25,780 nucleotides of DNA from assembly GCA_001701075.1 (NCBI GenBank), contig DAAK01000048.1, forward strand, positions 1 to 25,780, written 5' to 3'. This document shows, piece by piece, positions 1 to 8,700 of the stretch (position 1 is the stretch's first letter; each line of letters begins with the position of its first letter). The translations under genes and the position numbers were made by a program. Source of the stretch: Bacteroidales bacterium GP3. GTDB taxonomy: Bacteria; Bacteroidota; Bacteroidia; Bacteroidales; Muribaculaceae. The notes below the pieces were generated by a model, which ran no database searches, was not told the origin of the DNA, and worked only from the letters and a program-made list of their open reading frames with translations.

Positions 1-1227
1 CCTGATGTCATCCTACTCGACATGAACTTCCACCGCAATGCAAGTAGCGGAGAGGAAGGCTACCAATGGCTCGATTTCATTTTAAAAAAGAATCCAAAAG
101 CCGTGGTGCTTTTCATAACAGCATACGTCGACACCGAAAAAGCGGTCCGAGCAATCAAGGCAGGGGCTGTAGACTTCATACCGAAACCCTGGGATAACGC
201 AAAACTCCTTGGCATAGTAGAAAGTGCAATCCATCTGAGCTTATCCAGAAAAAACGCTCCTTTAGATGAAGAAAAGAGAGAAGTTTTTCCTCCTGTAGAT
301 ACCGAAGCCTCTCCTGTACTAATTGGAGAATCACCTAAGATGCAACTTCTCAATAAGCAAATTCAGAAAATAGCTGCAACTGATGCAAATGTCCTGATTA
401 CTGGTGAAAACGGTTCCGGAAAAGATGTTGTGGCTCACCTTCTCCACTATCATTCCCACCGAAACAACAAACCCTTTGTATCCATCGACCTCGGCACAAT
501 TCCCGAGCATCTATTTGAAAGTGAACTCTTCGGGCATGAGAAAGGAGCATTCACCGATGCCAAGGCTGCAAAAGCCGGACGCCTTGAGTCGGCCGCCGGA
601 GGCACAGCATTCCTCGACGAAATAGGCAATCTCCTTCCCGGAGCTCAACAAAAGCTTCTGACAATGATAGAGAAACGCGAGATTTCTCGTCTTGGATCAA
701 ATAAGGTGAATAAAGTTGATGTCAGAATTTTATCAGCTACCAATGCAGATTTGGCAAGTATGGTAGCTGAAGGGAAATTCCGGCAAGATCTTCTCTATCG
801 CCTCAACACCATCGAACTGCATATCCCACCTTTGCGTGAACGAGGCAACGACATCATCCTGCTCGCTGAATATTTCTCTCGCCAAATTTCTCAGCGATAT
901 AATCTCAATGAAATGGCAATCTCCGCCGCTGCCTGCAGAAAACTCCTCAGCCATTCTTGGCCAGGCAATGTAAGGGAATTGCAACACGTCATCGAAAGAG
1001 CTATCGTCATGTCTTCAGGCTCTGTATTAGAAGCTGACGACATTGAGTTTTCGCGGATGGCTGAGCCAGCTTCCAAACTTGAGACTCTTAATCTTGAGCA
1101 ATTGGAACAAGATGCAATCATTAAAGCTATCAGTCGCAGCAACGGCAACCTCTCCCAAGCTGCTTCCCTGCTCGGTATCTCTCGATTCACCCTCTATCGC
1201 AAGATAGATAAATATGGACTGCAATAA
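1..1227 (+). CDS. NtrC-family sigma-54-dependent response regulator (5' end outside window)
   Basis: The frame is open from base 1, so the true start lies upstream; the first ATG at base 22 falls after the phospho-acceptor region and is not the start. The fragment begins inside the receiver domain, with the acceptor Asp in PDVILLDMNF (codon 7), then FITAY (switch Thr) and PKPWDN (conserved Lys). The AAA+ sigma-54 interaction domain follows, with Walker A GENGSGKD near codon 135, GAFTDA in place of the textbook GAFTGA near codon 182, and Walker B AFLDE near codon 203. A Fis-type helix-turn-helix ends the protein (NLSQAASLLGISRFTLYRK). Such proteins activate sigma-54 promoters when phosphorylated. 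The stop codon overlaps the start of the histidine kinase gene by one base (TAATG), so the two form a coupled two-component pair. Target genes cannot be told from this window; they may lie upstream. Family assignment is very secure. Confidence 0.95.
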   Translation, partial: PDVILLDMNFHRNASSGEEGYQWLDFILKKNPKAVVLFITAYVDTEKAVRAIKAGAVDFIPKPWDNAKLLGIVESAIHLSLSRKNAPLDEEKREVFPPVDTEASPVLIGESPKMQLLNKQIQKIAATDANVLITGENGSGKDVVAHLLHYHSHRNNKPFVSIDLGTIPEHLFESELFGHEKGAFTDAKAAKAGRLESAAGGTAFLDEIGNLLPGAQQKLLTMIEKREISRLGSNKVNKVDVRILSATNADLASMVAEGKFRQDLLYRLNTIELHIPPLRERGNDIILLAEYFSRQISQRYNLNEMAISAAACRKLLSHSWPGNVRELQHVIERAIVMSSGSVLEADDIEFSRMAEPASKLETLNLEQLEQDAIIKAISRSNGNLSQAASLLGISRFTLYRKIDKYGLQ

Positions 1228-2384
1228 TGGGATGGTTTGCCGATAAATCAGCCGACCGTCTGCGCCGCATGCTCCAGGCAATTAGAAATCGTGATTTCTC
1301 AATCCATTTCCCGGCTGAACGTATGCGCGGCTCAGAGAAAAAGCTTGCTGAGGAGATGAACGAAGTCATCTCCAATTTTCGCGACGATTTGATGCAGCAG
1401 GAACGCCAATATGGTCAATATGAAGCAATACTGAATCTTGTGGATTCTGCCTTGATTGTTGCAGATACGGATGGGAATGTCAGTTGGATGAATCAGAAAG
1501 CTATCAAAAATCTTTGTGGATTCAATATCTCTCATCTTTCTATGCTTGATGCCGTGAACCCCGACCTTGCAAAAGGATTGCAAAGTTTACTTCCGGGCCA
1601 ACCCAAAATGTTGACCCTGAATATCAATGGTCGGGAAGAAAGTCTTAAGCTCTCGATGGCTACCTACATCTCAGAAGGGTCTGACGTGTGCATATACTCA
1701 ATTGAAAATGTCAACCTGCTTGTGCAGCAAAGTGAAATTGAGGCTCAGCGCAAGTTGATACGAGTTCTCACGCATGAGATCATGAATTCCCTCTCTCCCA
1801 TCATTTCCCTTTCCGATATGCTGTCGGCTCAAAAAGGTCAGTTTGACGAAGAATTCACCTTAGCCCTGAATGCAATCAACCGTAGAAGTAAGGGACTGCT
1901 AAAGTTCGTTGAGAATTATCGGAAACTTTCCCGTCTTTCCCAGCCTCATTTGGAATGGATTAGAATTGGAGATGTCTTCGATGGACTCCGAACTCTCTTC
2001 CCGGAATCATATATAGAGTTCAGAATCGAAGATCCTGATATCCAACTGCAACTCGATCGCCATCAGATGGAGCAAGTATTGATCAATCTGATAAAAAATG
2101 CAGTCGAATCCTGCGAAGAGAATCCGACTGTTATTGTATCTTCGAAAGCTGATCATCCCAATCATCGGTTTATGATTTCGGTAGAAGATAATGGTTGTGG
2201 CGTTAGTCCTGACGCTGAAGATAGCATATTCCTCCCATTCTTCACAACTAAGAGCGGAGGTTCCGGCATAGGCTTAAGCCTCTCCCGCCAAATTGTAAGC
2301 ATGCACGGAGGCTCCATCTCATTCATTTCCCAACCCCATCAAACCATCTTCACCATAACCCTCCCCTTCATCTACCGCCTCTAA
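1227..2384 (+). CDS. Soluble PAS-domain sensor histidine kinase (NtrB/NtrY-like)
   Basis: This 385-residue protein is the likely cognate kinase of the preceding regulator, with which it shares the TAATG junction. A HAMP-like or coiled N-terminal stretch (residues 1-65) leads into a PAS-type fold (about 66-165, ILNLVDSALIVADTDGNVSWMN). The H box is VLTHEIMNSLSP with phospho-acceptor His183. The ATPase domain has an N box NLIKNAVES (about 288-295), a G1 box DNGCGV (321-326), an FFTTK F box and a G2 box GGSGIGLSLS (from 344). No hydrophobic segment long enough to cross a membrane is present, so it should be cytoplasmic and sense an internal signal or a protein partner. The last 17 bases overlap the 3' end of the convergent glycosidase-like gene. 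The signal is unknown. Confidence 0.93.
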   Translation: MGWFADKSADRLRRMLQAIRNRDFSIHFPAERMRGSEKKLAEEMNEVISNFRDDLMQQERQYGQYEAILNLVDSALIVADTDGNVSWMNQKAIKNLCGFNISHLSMLDAVNPDLAKGLQSLLPGQPKMLTLNINGREESLKLSMATYISEGSDVCIYSIENVNLLVQQSEIEAQRKLIRVLTHEIMNSLSPIISLSDMLSAQKGQFDEEFTLALNAINRRSKGLLKFVENYRKLSRLSQPHLEWIRIGDVFDGLRTLFPESYIEFRIEDPDIQLQLDRHQMEQVLINLIKNAVESCEENPTVIVSSKADHPNHRFMISVEDNGCGVSPDAEDSIFLPFFTTKSGGSGIGLSLSRQIVSMHGGSISFISQPHQTIFTITLPFIYRL

Positions 2385-5300
2385 CATAAGTGGCTCCTAC
2401 AATGCCAACTACGACATCATTCGAAAGCGTCTCCAATTCAAGCTCTTTGAGTTCTTTCGACGGATCAAGATCTATTCGAAGAAGTACGCCTGCTCCTCCA
2501 TCAATCCTGCGGCCATAGACGCCTTCGATGCCAAGGGCTTCTTCTACATCATTGGTAACTCTTCCATCCTTGAATATCATCCGATAAGGACGAGGTGTGT
2601 CAAGCCTGAATTGCTTGCCATCGACAAAATAATCCTGTTCTATAGGGCACCAATTGTAGGGAGCAATCAACGGCAATTCCTCTACCGAACCATCAGTATA
2701 CTTCACGATTACCTTTGCATTCTCCATATACACCTGCATGTGGTTGGTGCTTCCAGCCATCAGCAGTTGGATAGCATTTGCTTTCCCATTAAGTGGAATA
2801 GTAATTTTATCAGGATAATTATCAAAAAGCGAAGTATAAGCGATATTCTTTCCCTCCTTGGCAGAAGCAAATGGAACTCCAAGAGATGTCTTCGCTATTC
2901 CATCATCTCCTACCATCTGTCGAAGTCCGCTGTCGTCAATATGAGCAGTATCCTCCGGATGGCACCACTCTCCTATTCCTTGCACTGGTATCTGAAGAGT
3001 AGTGTAAGGAGATCTTGGAGATTCATACCGATTGCGGAAGATATCCGTAATATTAGCATTATAGATACCCGTAAGGTCTATTGTCTCATACTTATCTGTA
3101 TCAGCAACTTTCAGATCAATTCCAAGAGATGCAACATCCGGCTTGGGGTGTGTGAAACTCTCGGTTTCCTCCCACCAAGTGAAATCCCCGGATTTCACCT
3201 CCTTGAAACCAGCTCTCACATTCCCGGTAGCTCTCTTTCCCACAAGCGGTGTCTGCGAAGCATACTGTCCTTTCCATTCTATTTCAACACTCATATCGCC
3301 GGTCAATGGAGTTTCCACCATCAGCAATGGTTTGCCGACGGACGTTTCTACAACCCTCCAGTCAGCCTTCTTCCCATTCACTTTCAAAGACTTTACCTTA
3401 TTTGTCAATGCAGGTAATATCAGCTCAGCATTCCGAATGGAATCCAGTCCCACACTGAATTTGTATGTCTCCTTCTTTCCATCTCTCTTGAAATTGAGCG
3501 AGAAGTCTTGATGCTTTATGGATGCATGATCCCAATCAGATGGGAAACCGGGACGAATGGTTACGGTATGGTTGAGTGCATCTGGCGCAAAACCAAAGAG
3601 TCCTTGTACTACGGCTCGCGACATCATTGCCGATGGATCGGCAAAATCCCTATAACACTCGCCTCTGGCTGCATCGTAGAAACTTACCTGTCCGATATTG
3701 CCCGGACTGTTACCAAGAAACATTCCATCGAGCATCGAGCTCTTCAGCAATTTTGCAGCTTCATCGGCTCTTCCTGCCTGCCAGTAAGCAAGAGCTGTGT
3801 GCATCACTTCTGCAAATGCCACATTGTTGATGCTCCAGGCGTAGGGCAACCAATCGGTAGTAGATATGGTTGCATAACCCTCTTCAAGTCCGGGAGCTTC
3901 AACGGGAATATGAGGTATGTTGTTGTCTACATAGCGGGTGGCACTGTATGCCATGAAGTCGTCGGCTACATCGCTGTCGATTGCATGGTAGATTGTCCAA
4001 AGTCCGGGATGATCATGCAGACGCTTATGCCCCATAAAGTCCTGATGCTCTGCCCAGACTCCCTTGTCATCCATCCAAAGGGTCGAGTTGAGGGCACTCA
4101 GAATTTTATCAGCTTCTTGCTGGTATGGAGTTGGGTTTTCCCCTATCTTTTCTGCTATCTCTGCTGCTATCTTGTTTGCGCGATAGTTATATGCTGATGA
4201 GTGAGTTACGGCTCCACTATTATAGTAAAGGGCATCGCTTGCCCAAATGCAGCAGTATGCGTCGTAGAGTCCATCATTATTAGGGTCGTAGTTTCGTTTT
4301 TCCCATGCCAAACTCGCTTTGATGGTTGGCCAGATTTTTCTTGCATAGTCAAGGTCGCCGGTCCATTTCAAATGCCACAAAAGCTCATCTATATAGCAGA
4401 GGTTCATGTCGTAGTGGTGCATCTGGTCGTTGCGTTCCGGATTGCGGCAGATATAACCGTTGCTATACATCTGGGTTCCCCATTTCTTCTCAGCTCTCGC
4501 AAGATTTTTTGTTGGGTCTTGGGTTGGATGAGGATATATAGCAGGCACTGTGTCGACTTGCGATTTGGCGTAGGCATCAAAATGAGTGCGGGCTCTGTCG
4601 TGCCATCCCAAGAAGTCGCCGCTGTAGGCTCCTCTCCAACCACTCAATGGCATACGCCAACCCACTGCGCCATGTTGCCATGTCTTGCCATCCCAAGCTC
4701 CGTCTGCAGCATGGGTGATTACGGATCCAAGCACATTGAAGTATGGGTCTGGAGTTTCAATTTCCAAAACGACGGCAAGTTCATCTCGTTGGGCAGATGC
4801 CTTTGCAAATTCAGAAGAGAGTTTTTTCTGGTCTGCGGAATCAAGTTTTCTGTCTTCGTAAGAGATGTAAAGGGTCGCTCTTTCTCCTCCGATTGGCAAT
4901 TTAGGAGTGTAGAGAGCCTCGCTATCAGGGTCTGGTGCCAATGCGTTGTATGGGTCGACACCCATATCGCCGTTTCTGCTCAGTTTTACTTTGACCGTAG
5001 GTTGGCACACACCTCTGATTTCAGAATTTTTCGGCATATCGGATGCCTCAATTTTCCAAATTCCACCTTCATAATGTCTGGGTGCAAGCGCAATTAGAGT
5101 AATATGTCCGTTGCCCCAAGCTGGATCGGAAAGTTCGTATCTCCTTTCTCCTCCTCTATAATATGATCGGCATTCGGCCACTGAGTCAAGACGCGTTGAT
5201 TGGCCGTTGACGGTCACTATGAAATGCACATTGCGGTTGTCTTTGCCGTGGAATGCAGCGAAAATTGGGCGATCGCTCGTTTCTATACGGAAAGCTGAGT

Positions 5301-5493
5301 TTCCGCCGTAAAGAGCACGGGTATAGAGATTATCGCCATTTTTTCGGTAGATATATCCGCCGGAAGTTGGAGTATATTGCATCACTCTTTCCTTACTGCG
5401 GTTGATGGGATTATGGTCAAACTGCCTGACGTAAGCTTGCCCCGCCATCAGCAAAGGCACACCCAACGCCACCAGCACAAATTTTCTCTTCAT
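2368..5493 (-). CDS. Secreted multidomain six-hairpin glycosidase-like protein (DUF4450-like)
   Basis: About 1041 residues from the ATG at 5493. A TTG six bases further upstream is in frame but less likely. The N-terminus is a signal peptide (MKRKF, hydrophobic core, GQA before YV), so the product is exported. A beta-rich N-terminal domain is followed by an alpha-helical region (about residues 280-620) resembling the (alpha/alpha)6 six-hairpin fold of rhamnosidase-like enzymes: MHHYDMN, WLPYAW and a YDPNNDGLYDAY stretch. A beta-sandwich (about 650-760) and a C-terminal domain (about 790-1041) that looks carbohydrate-binding follow. The likely role is hydrolysis of a complex glycan; substrate and catalytic residues are not determinable by eye, and the DUF4450 link is from memory of Bacteroides annotations. 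It has its own promoter and no SusC/SusD neighbours, so it is not in a recognisable PUL here. Confidence 0.8.
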   Translation of the reverse strand: MKRKFVLVALGVPLLMAGQAYVRQFDHNPINRSKERVMQYTPTSGGYIYRKNGDNLYTRALYGGNSAFRIETSDRPIFAAFHGKDNRNVHFIVTVNGQSTRLDSVAECRSYYRGGERRYELSDPAWGNGHITLIALAPRHYEGGIWKIEASDMPKNSEIRGVCQPTVKVKLSRNGDMGVDPYNALAPDPDSEALYTPKLPIGGERATLYISYEDRKLDSADQKKLSSEFAKASAQRDELAVVLEIETPDPYFNVLGSVITHAADGAWDGKTWQHGAVGWRMPLSGWRGAYSGDFLGWHDRARTHFDAYAKSQVDTVPAIYPHPTQDPTKNLARAEKKWGTQMYSNGYICRNPERNDQMHHYDMNLCYIDELLWHLKWTGDLDYARKIWPTIKASLAWEKRNYDPNNDGLYDAYCCIWASDALYYNSGAVTHSSAYNYRANKIAAEIAEKIGENPTPYQQEADKILSALNSTLWMDDKGVWAEHQDFMGHKRLHDHPGLWTIYHAIDSDVADDFMAYSATRYVDNNIPHIPVEAPGLEEGYATISTTDWLPYAWSINNVAFAEVMHTALAYWQAGRADEAAKLLKSSMLDGMFLGNSPGNIGQVSFYDAARGECYRDFADPSAMMSRAVVQGLFGFAPDALNHTVTIRPGFPSDWDHASIKHQDFSLNFKRDGKKETYKFSVGLDSIRNAELILPALTNKVKSLKVNGKKADWRVVETSVGKPLLMVETPLTGDMSVEIEWKGQYASQTPLVGKRATGNVRAGFKEVKSGDFTWWEETESFTHPKPDVASLGIDLKVADTDKYETIDLTGIYNANITDIFRNRYESPRSPYTTLQIPVQGIGEWCHPEDTAHIDDSGLRQMVGDDGIAKTSLGVPFASAKEGKNIAYTSLFDNYPDKITIPLNGKANAIQLLMAGSTNHMQVYMENAKVIVKYTDGSVEELPLIAPYNWCPIEQDYFVDGKQFRLDTPRPYRMIFKDGRVTNDVEEALGIEGVYGRRIDGGAGVLLRIDLDPSKELKELELETLSNDVVVGIVGATYVRGGR

Positions 5494-5516
5494 GATCAAT
5501 TACGGTTAGTTTCTTG

Positions 5517-5548
5517 CAAAGATAACCATAATCCCCCAATCCACCAAA
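5517..5548 (-). promoter_or_regulatory. Bacteroidetes-type promoter of the glycosidase-like gene
   Basis: On the minus strand a -33 TTTG (5545-5548) is followed after exactly 20 nt by TATCTTTG (5517-5524), matching TAnnTTTG. The expected start site leaves a leader of roughly 18 nt before the ATG at 5493, and would place the alternative TTG (5499) very close to the mRNA 5' end, which supports the ATG. The -33 box touches the T-run of the preceding terminator. Confidence 0.75.
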
Positions 5549-5577
5549 AAAAGCACCCGACAAATCCGCCGGATGCC
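5546..5577 (-). terminator. Intrinsic terminator downstream of gltB
   Basis: Read on the minus strand, GCATCCG and CGGGTGC (5570-5576 and 5553-5559, one G-U pair) can form a stem with a 10-nt loop, followed directly by seven T residues. It lies about 220 nt after the gltB stop, so the gltB transcript would carry a long 3' region. Its T-run abuts the -33 box of the next gene. Confidence 0.6.
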
Positions 5578-5641
5578 CATAATTTAATTAGAAATATTGT
5601 CACTTTTTCAACCAAAGACCCTTCTGAGCCCCATCTGTAAT

Positions 5642-5737
5642 TTCTGTGCTGAAAGATTTGCGCCCCCAAAACACTGCGTAGCCAAAAATTATTCTGTGCA
5701 AATCTGCCAGTTCTGCGCTGACTTAAAGATCTGCGCC
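5642..5737. repeat. Degenerate direct repeats in the gltB 3' intergenic region
   Basis: The roughly 300-bp gap between gltB and the glycosidase-like gene has no credible ORF. It holds two related copies of TTCTGTGCTGAAAGATTTGC / TTCTGCGCTGACTTAAAGAT (from 5642 and 5711, both followed by GCGCC-type sequence) and a partial copy TTCTGTGCAAATCTGC (from 5692). On the minus strand they read as variations of CACAGAA and CAGATTT. The rest of the gap holds the terminator and promoter near 5517-5577. Confidence 0.55.
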
Positions 5738-5798
5738 TAACCAACACAGTTTGACCGACTTTCAGTAACTTTCAACAAATTACAGAAGGTACAATTGA

Positions 5799-8700
5799 TC
5801 AGTCATGATTCATCATTGCTCTGACTCTCTTATACTCTGTCGGCATAACTTGGATGAAGTCTTTCACCGCATTGTCCCAGTCATCGAGGAGGCGAGCTGC
5901 TAATGGCGAACGAGTGTGACGGTAATGAGCCGAAACAATCCGATGCAATTCCCGTGCATCCGACTGGTCATCCACCAGCGACAACTCCACCATCTCCATA
6001 TTACAGAAATAGTCGAACGTCCTCTCCGGATCATACACATACGCCACACCTCCACTCATACCGGCAGCGAAGTTACGTCCAGTTGGACCCAAAACTACTG
6101 TCACTCCACCAGTCATATACTCACAACAATGGTCGCCAACCCCTTCCACCACAGCAGTAGCACCGGAATTACGAACACAGAATCGCTCTCCAACTCTACC
6201 GTTGATAAAGATTTCTCCAGATGTAGCTCCATATAAAATGGTATTGCCCGCAATAATACTATTTTCAGGAGCAAACTTACTTCCCTCCGACGGTACGATC
6301 ACAATGCGACCTCCTGAAAGACCTTTGCCAACATAGTCATTGGCATCTCCTTCGAGACGGAAAGTGACTCCCTTAGTCAGGAATGCGCCAAAACTCTGTC
6401 CTGCCGAACCCTTGAATACCACCTTGATAAGATCATGTTGAGGCAATCCCTCGTCACCATACTTCTTGGCAATCTCACCCGAAAGCATAGCCCCTATAGA
6501 GCGGTCGGTATTACTGACAGGGAATTCCATCTCCACATGAGTTGCCGACTGGATTGCCGGATAAGCCATAGCTATTATCCTGCGGTCGAGCACATTGTCG
6601 ATCTCATGCTTCTGCTCCGAGACGCATATCACGCTGTTCTTCGCAGCCTCTTCCGGCACATACAGCAATCGAGATAAGTCAAGACCTTCCGGTAAACCCT
6701 CTTTCACATGAAGCAGGTCCGGCCTGCCAATAATCTCATCAAGCCTTCTGATGCCTCTCTCAGCCATCATCTCGCGTATTCGACGGGCAAGGAAACGGAA
6801 GTATCTTACAAGGTAATCTGGCGATCCATCATACTTGGCACGCAACTCCGGGTTCTGGGTTGCAATACCTACCGGGCACTTATTGGTGTGGCAACGGCGG
6901 TCCATGATGCAACCTAATACAATCATAGCGGCTGTCGAAAAACCATAGTCCTCCGCTCCCAACATCGCCATGACCATCACATCACGTGCCGATTTCAGCT
7001 GACCATCCGCCTGCAGACGCACCTGACCACGGAGATTGTTCATGACAAGGGTCTGCTGAGTCTCAGAAAGCCCAAGCTCGACAGGAGTACCTGCGTAGCG
7101 GATGGAGGATGCTGGAGATGCACCAGTGCCACCATCACTTCCTGAGATAGTGATTAAGTCACTCTTGGCTTTTGCCACTCCGGCTGCAATCGTTCCTACG
7201 CCACTCTCTGAAACCAATTTAACTGAAATCTTGGCATTAGGATTGACGTTCTTCAAGTCGAAGATAAGTTGTGCAAGGTCTTCTATAGAGTAGATGTCAT
7301 GGTGTGGTGGAGGCGAAATGAGTGAGATACCAGGGATAGAATGACGGGTACGGGCAATGACCTTGTCGACCTTAAATCCGGGCAATTGTCCACCTTCACC
7401 GGGTTTTGCTCCCTGAGCCACCTTTATCTGAATCTCATCAGCATTTACAAGATAGTTGGCAGTGACGCCAAAGCGTCCGGATGCCACCTGCTTGATGGCT
7501 GACCGAACTGAAGTGCCGTCTTCTCTCGGAGCAAATCGAGCGGAATCTTCTCCTCCCTCTCCGGTGTTTGACTTAGCTCCAATAGAATTCATCGCAGCAG
7601 CAATGGCTTCGTGAGCCTCTGTGGAAATGGCACCGAAGGAGATTGCGCCGGTGAAGAATCTCTTCATGATGGATTCTTCCGACTCTACCTCTTCAATTGG
7701 AACACCTTCTCCCAATCCGCCAATCTCAAGATAATCCCTAATGAAGATTGGGTCATGACCGGAATCCACAATGTCGCAGAATTCCATGAATTTCTTATAA
7801 CTGTCAAGTCTCGTTGCCATCCTGAGTGCCTTCACTGCTTCCGGATTCCAAGCATGGAGTTCACCATCTTTTCTGAATCCATATCGTCCGTTGTTGGACA
7901 ATGGTGCTGTTTCGTCAAAGTCGCCACTCCATGCTTCCTTATGCGCATCAAGGATATCCTCTGTGATGGATTTCAGTCCCAATCCGCTTATCTTAGATGG
8001 AGTATGACCGAAATAACGGTTGCATATATCATCCGCCAAACCTATGGCTTCAAATAACTGGCTACCTTTATAAGAAATCAGTGTCGATATACCCATCTTC
8101 GACATGATCTTCAGCAGTCCTTTATCTACTGCTTCAATGTAATGACGCTGGGCTGAAGCAAAGTCGAGTTGGATTTTCTTATTTTCCACCATCTTGTCGA
8201 TTACAGCAAGTGCCATATATGGATTGATGGCTGACGCACCATATCCTACAAGGAGGGCGAAGTGCATCACTTCACGCGCATCTCCGGTCTCAACCACGAT
8301 AGCCGTCTTCGTACGCTTACGTGCATCAATAAGATGATGGTGAAGTGCAGCGGTTGCCAACAAAGATGGGATCGGTGCTCTATCTGCTGATACGCCTCTA
8401 TCTGTAAGAATAATATAGCTGCATCCATCATCCACTGCCTTCTCCCCCTCTTTGCAGAGACGCTCTATACCCTTTTCAAGTCCTTCAGAACCTTCTTCTA
8501 TTGGGAATGTCATGTCAAGATGCACGGCATCAAAACCTTTGTAACGTAAGTGGCAAAGGAGGTCGAGTTCTCTGTTGGTAATGATCGGACGCTTTAGAAG
8601 CACCATCTTACACTGTTCAGGAGAGAAATCCAGCATTTCTTTATCCACAGAACCGATATAACTGTCAAGGTTCATGACAAGTTCTTCTCTCAATGGATCA

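Noticed and set aside
544..564. GAFTDA instead of GAFTGA in the sigma-54 regulator, as a possible loss of function
   Set aside because: From memory this form is common among Bacteroidetes NtrC-like proteins, so it is not evidence of an inactive protein.
4201..5097. 298-codon plus-strand frame opposite the glycosidase-like gene
   Set aside because: Antisense shadow; the composition is not protein-like for a known family and the opposite strand carries the real signal peptide and fold.
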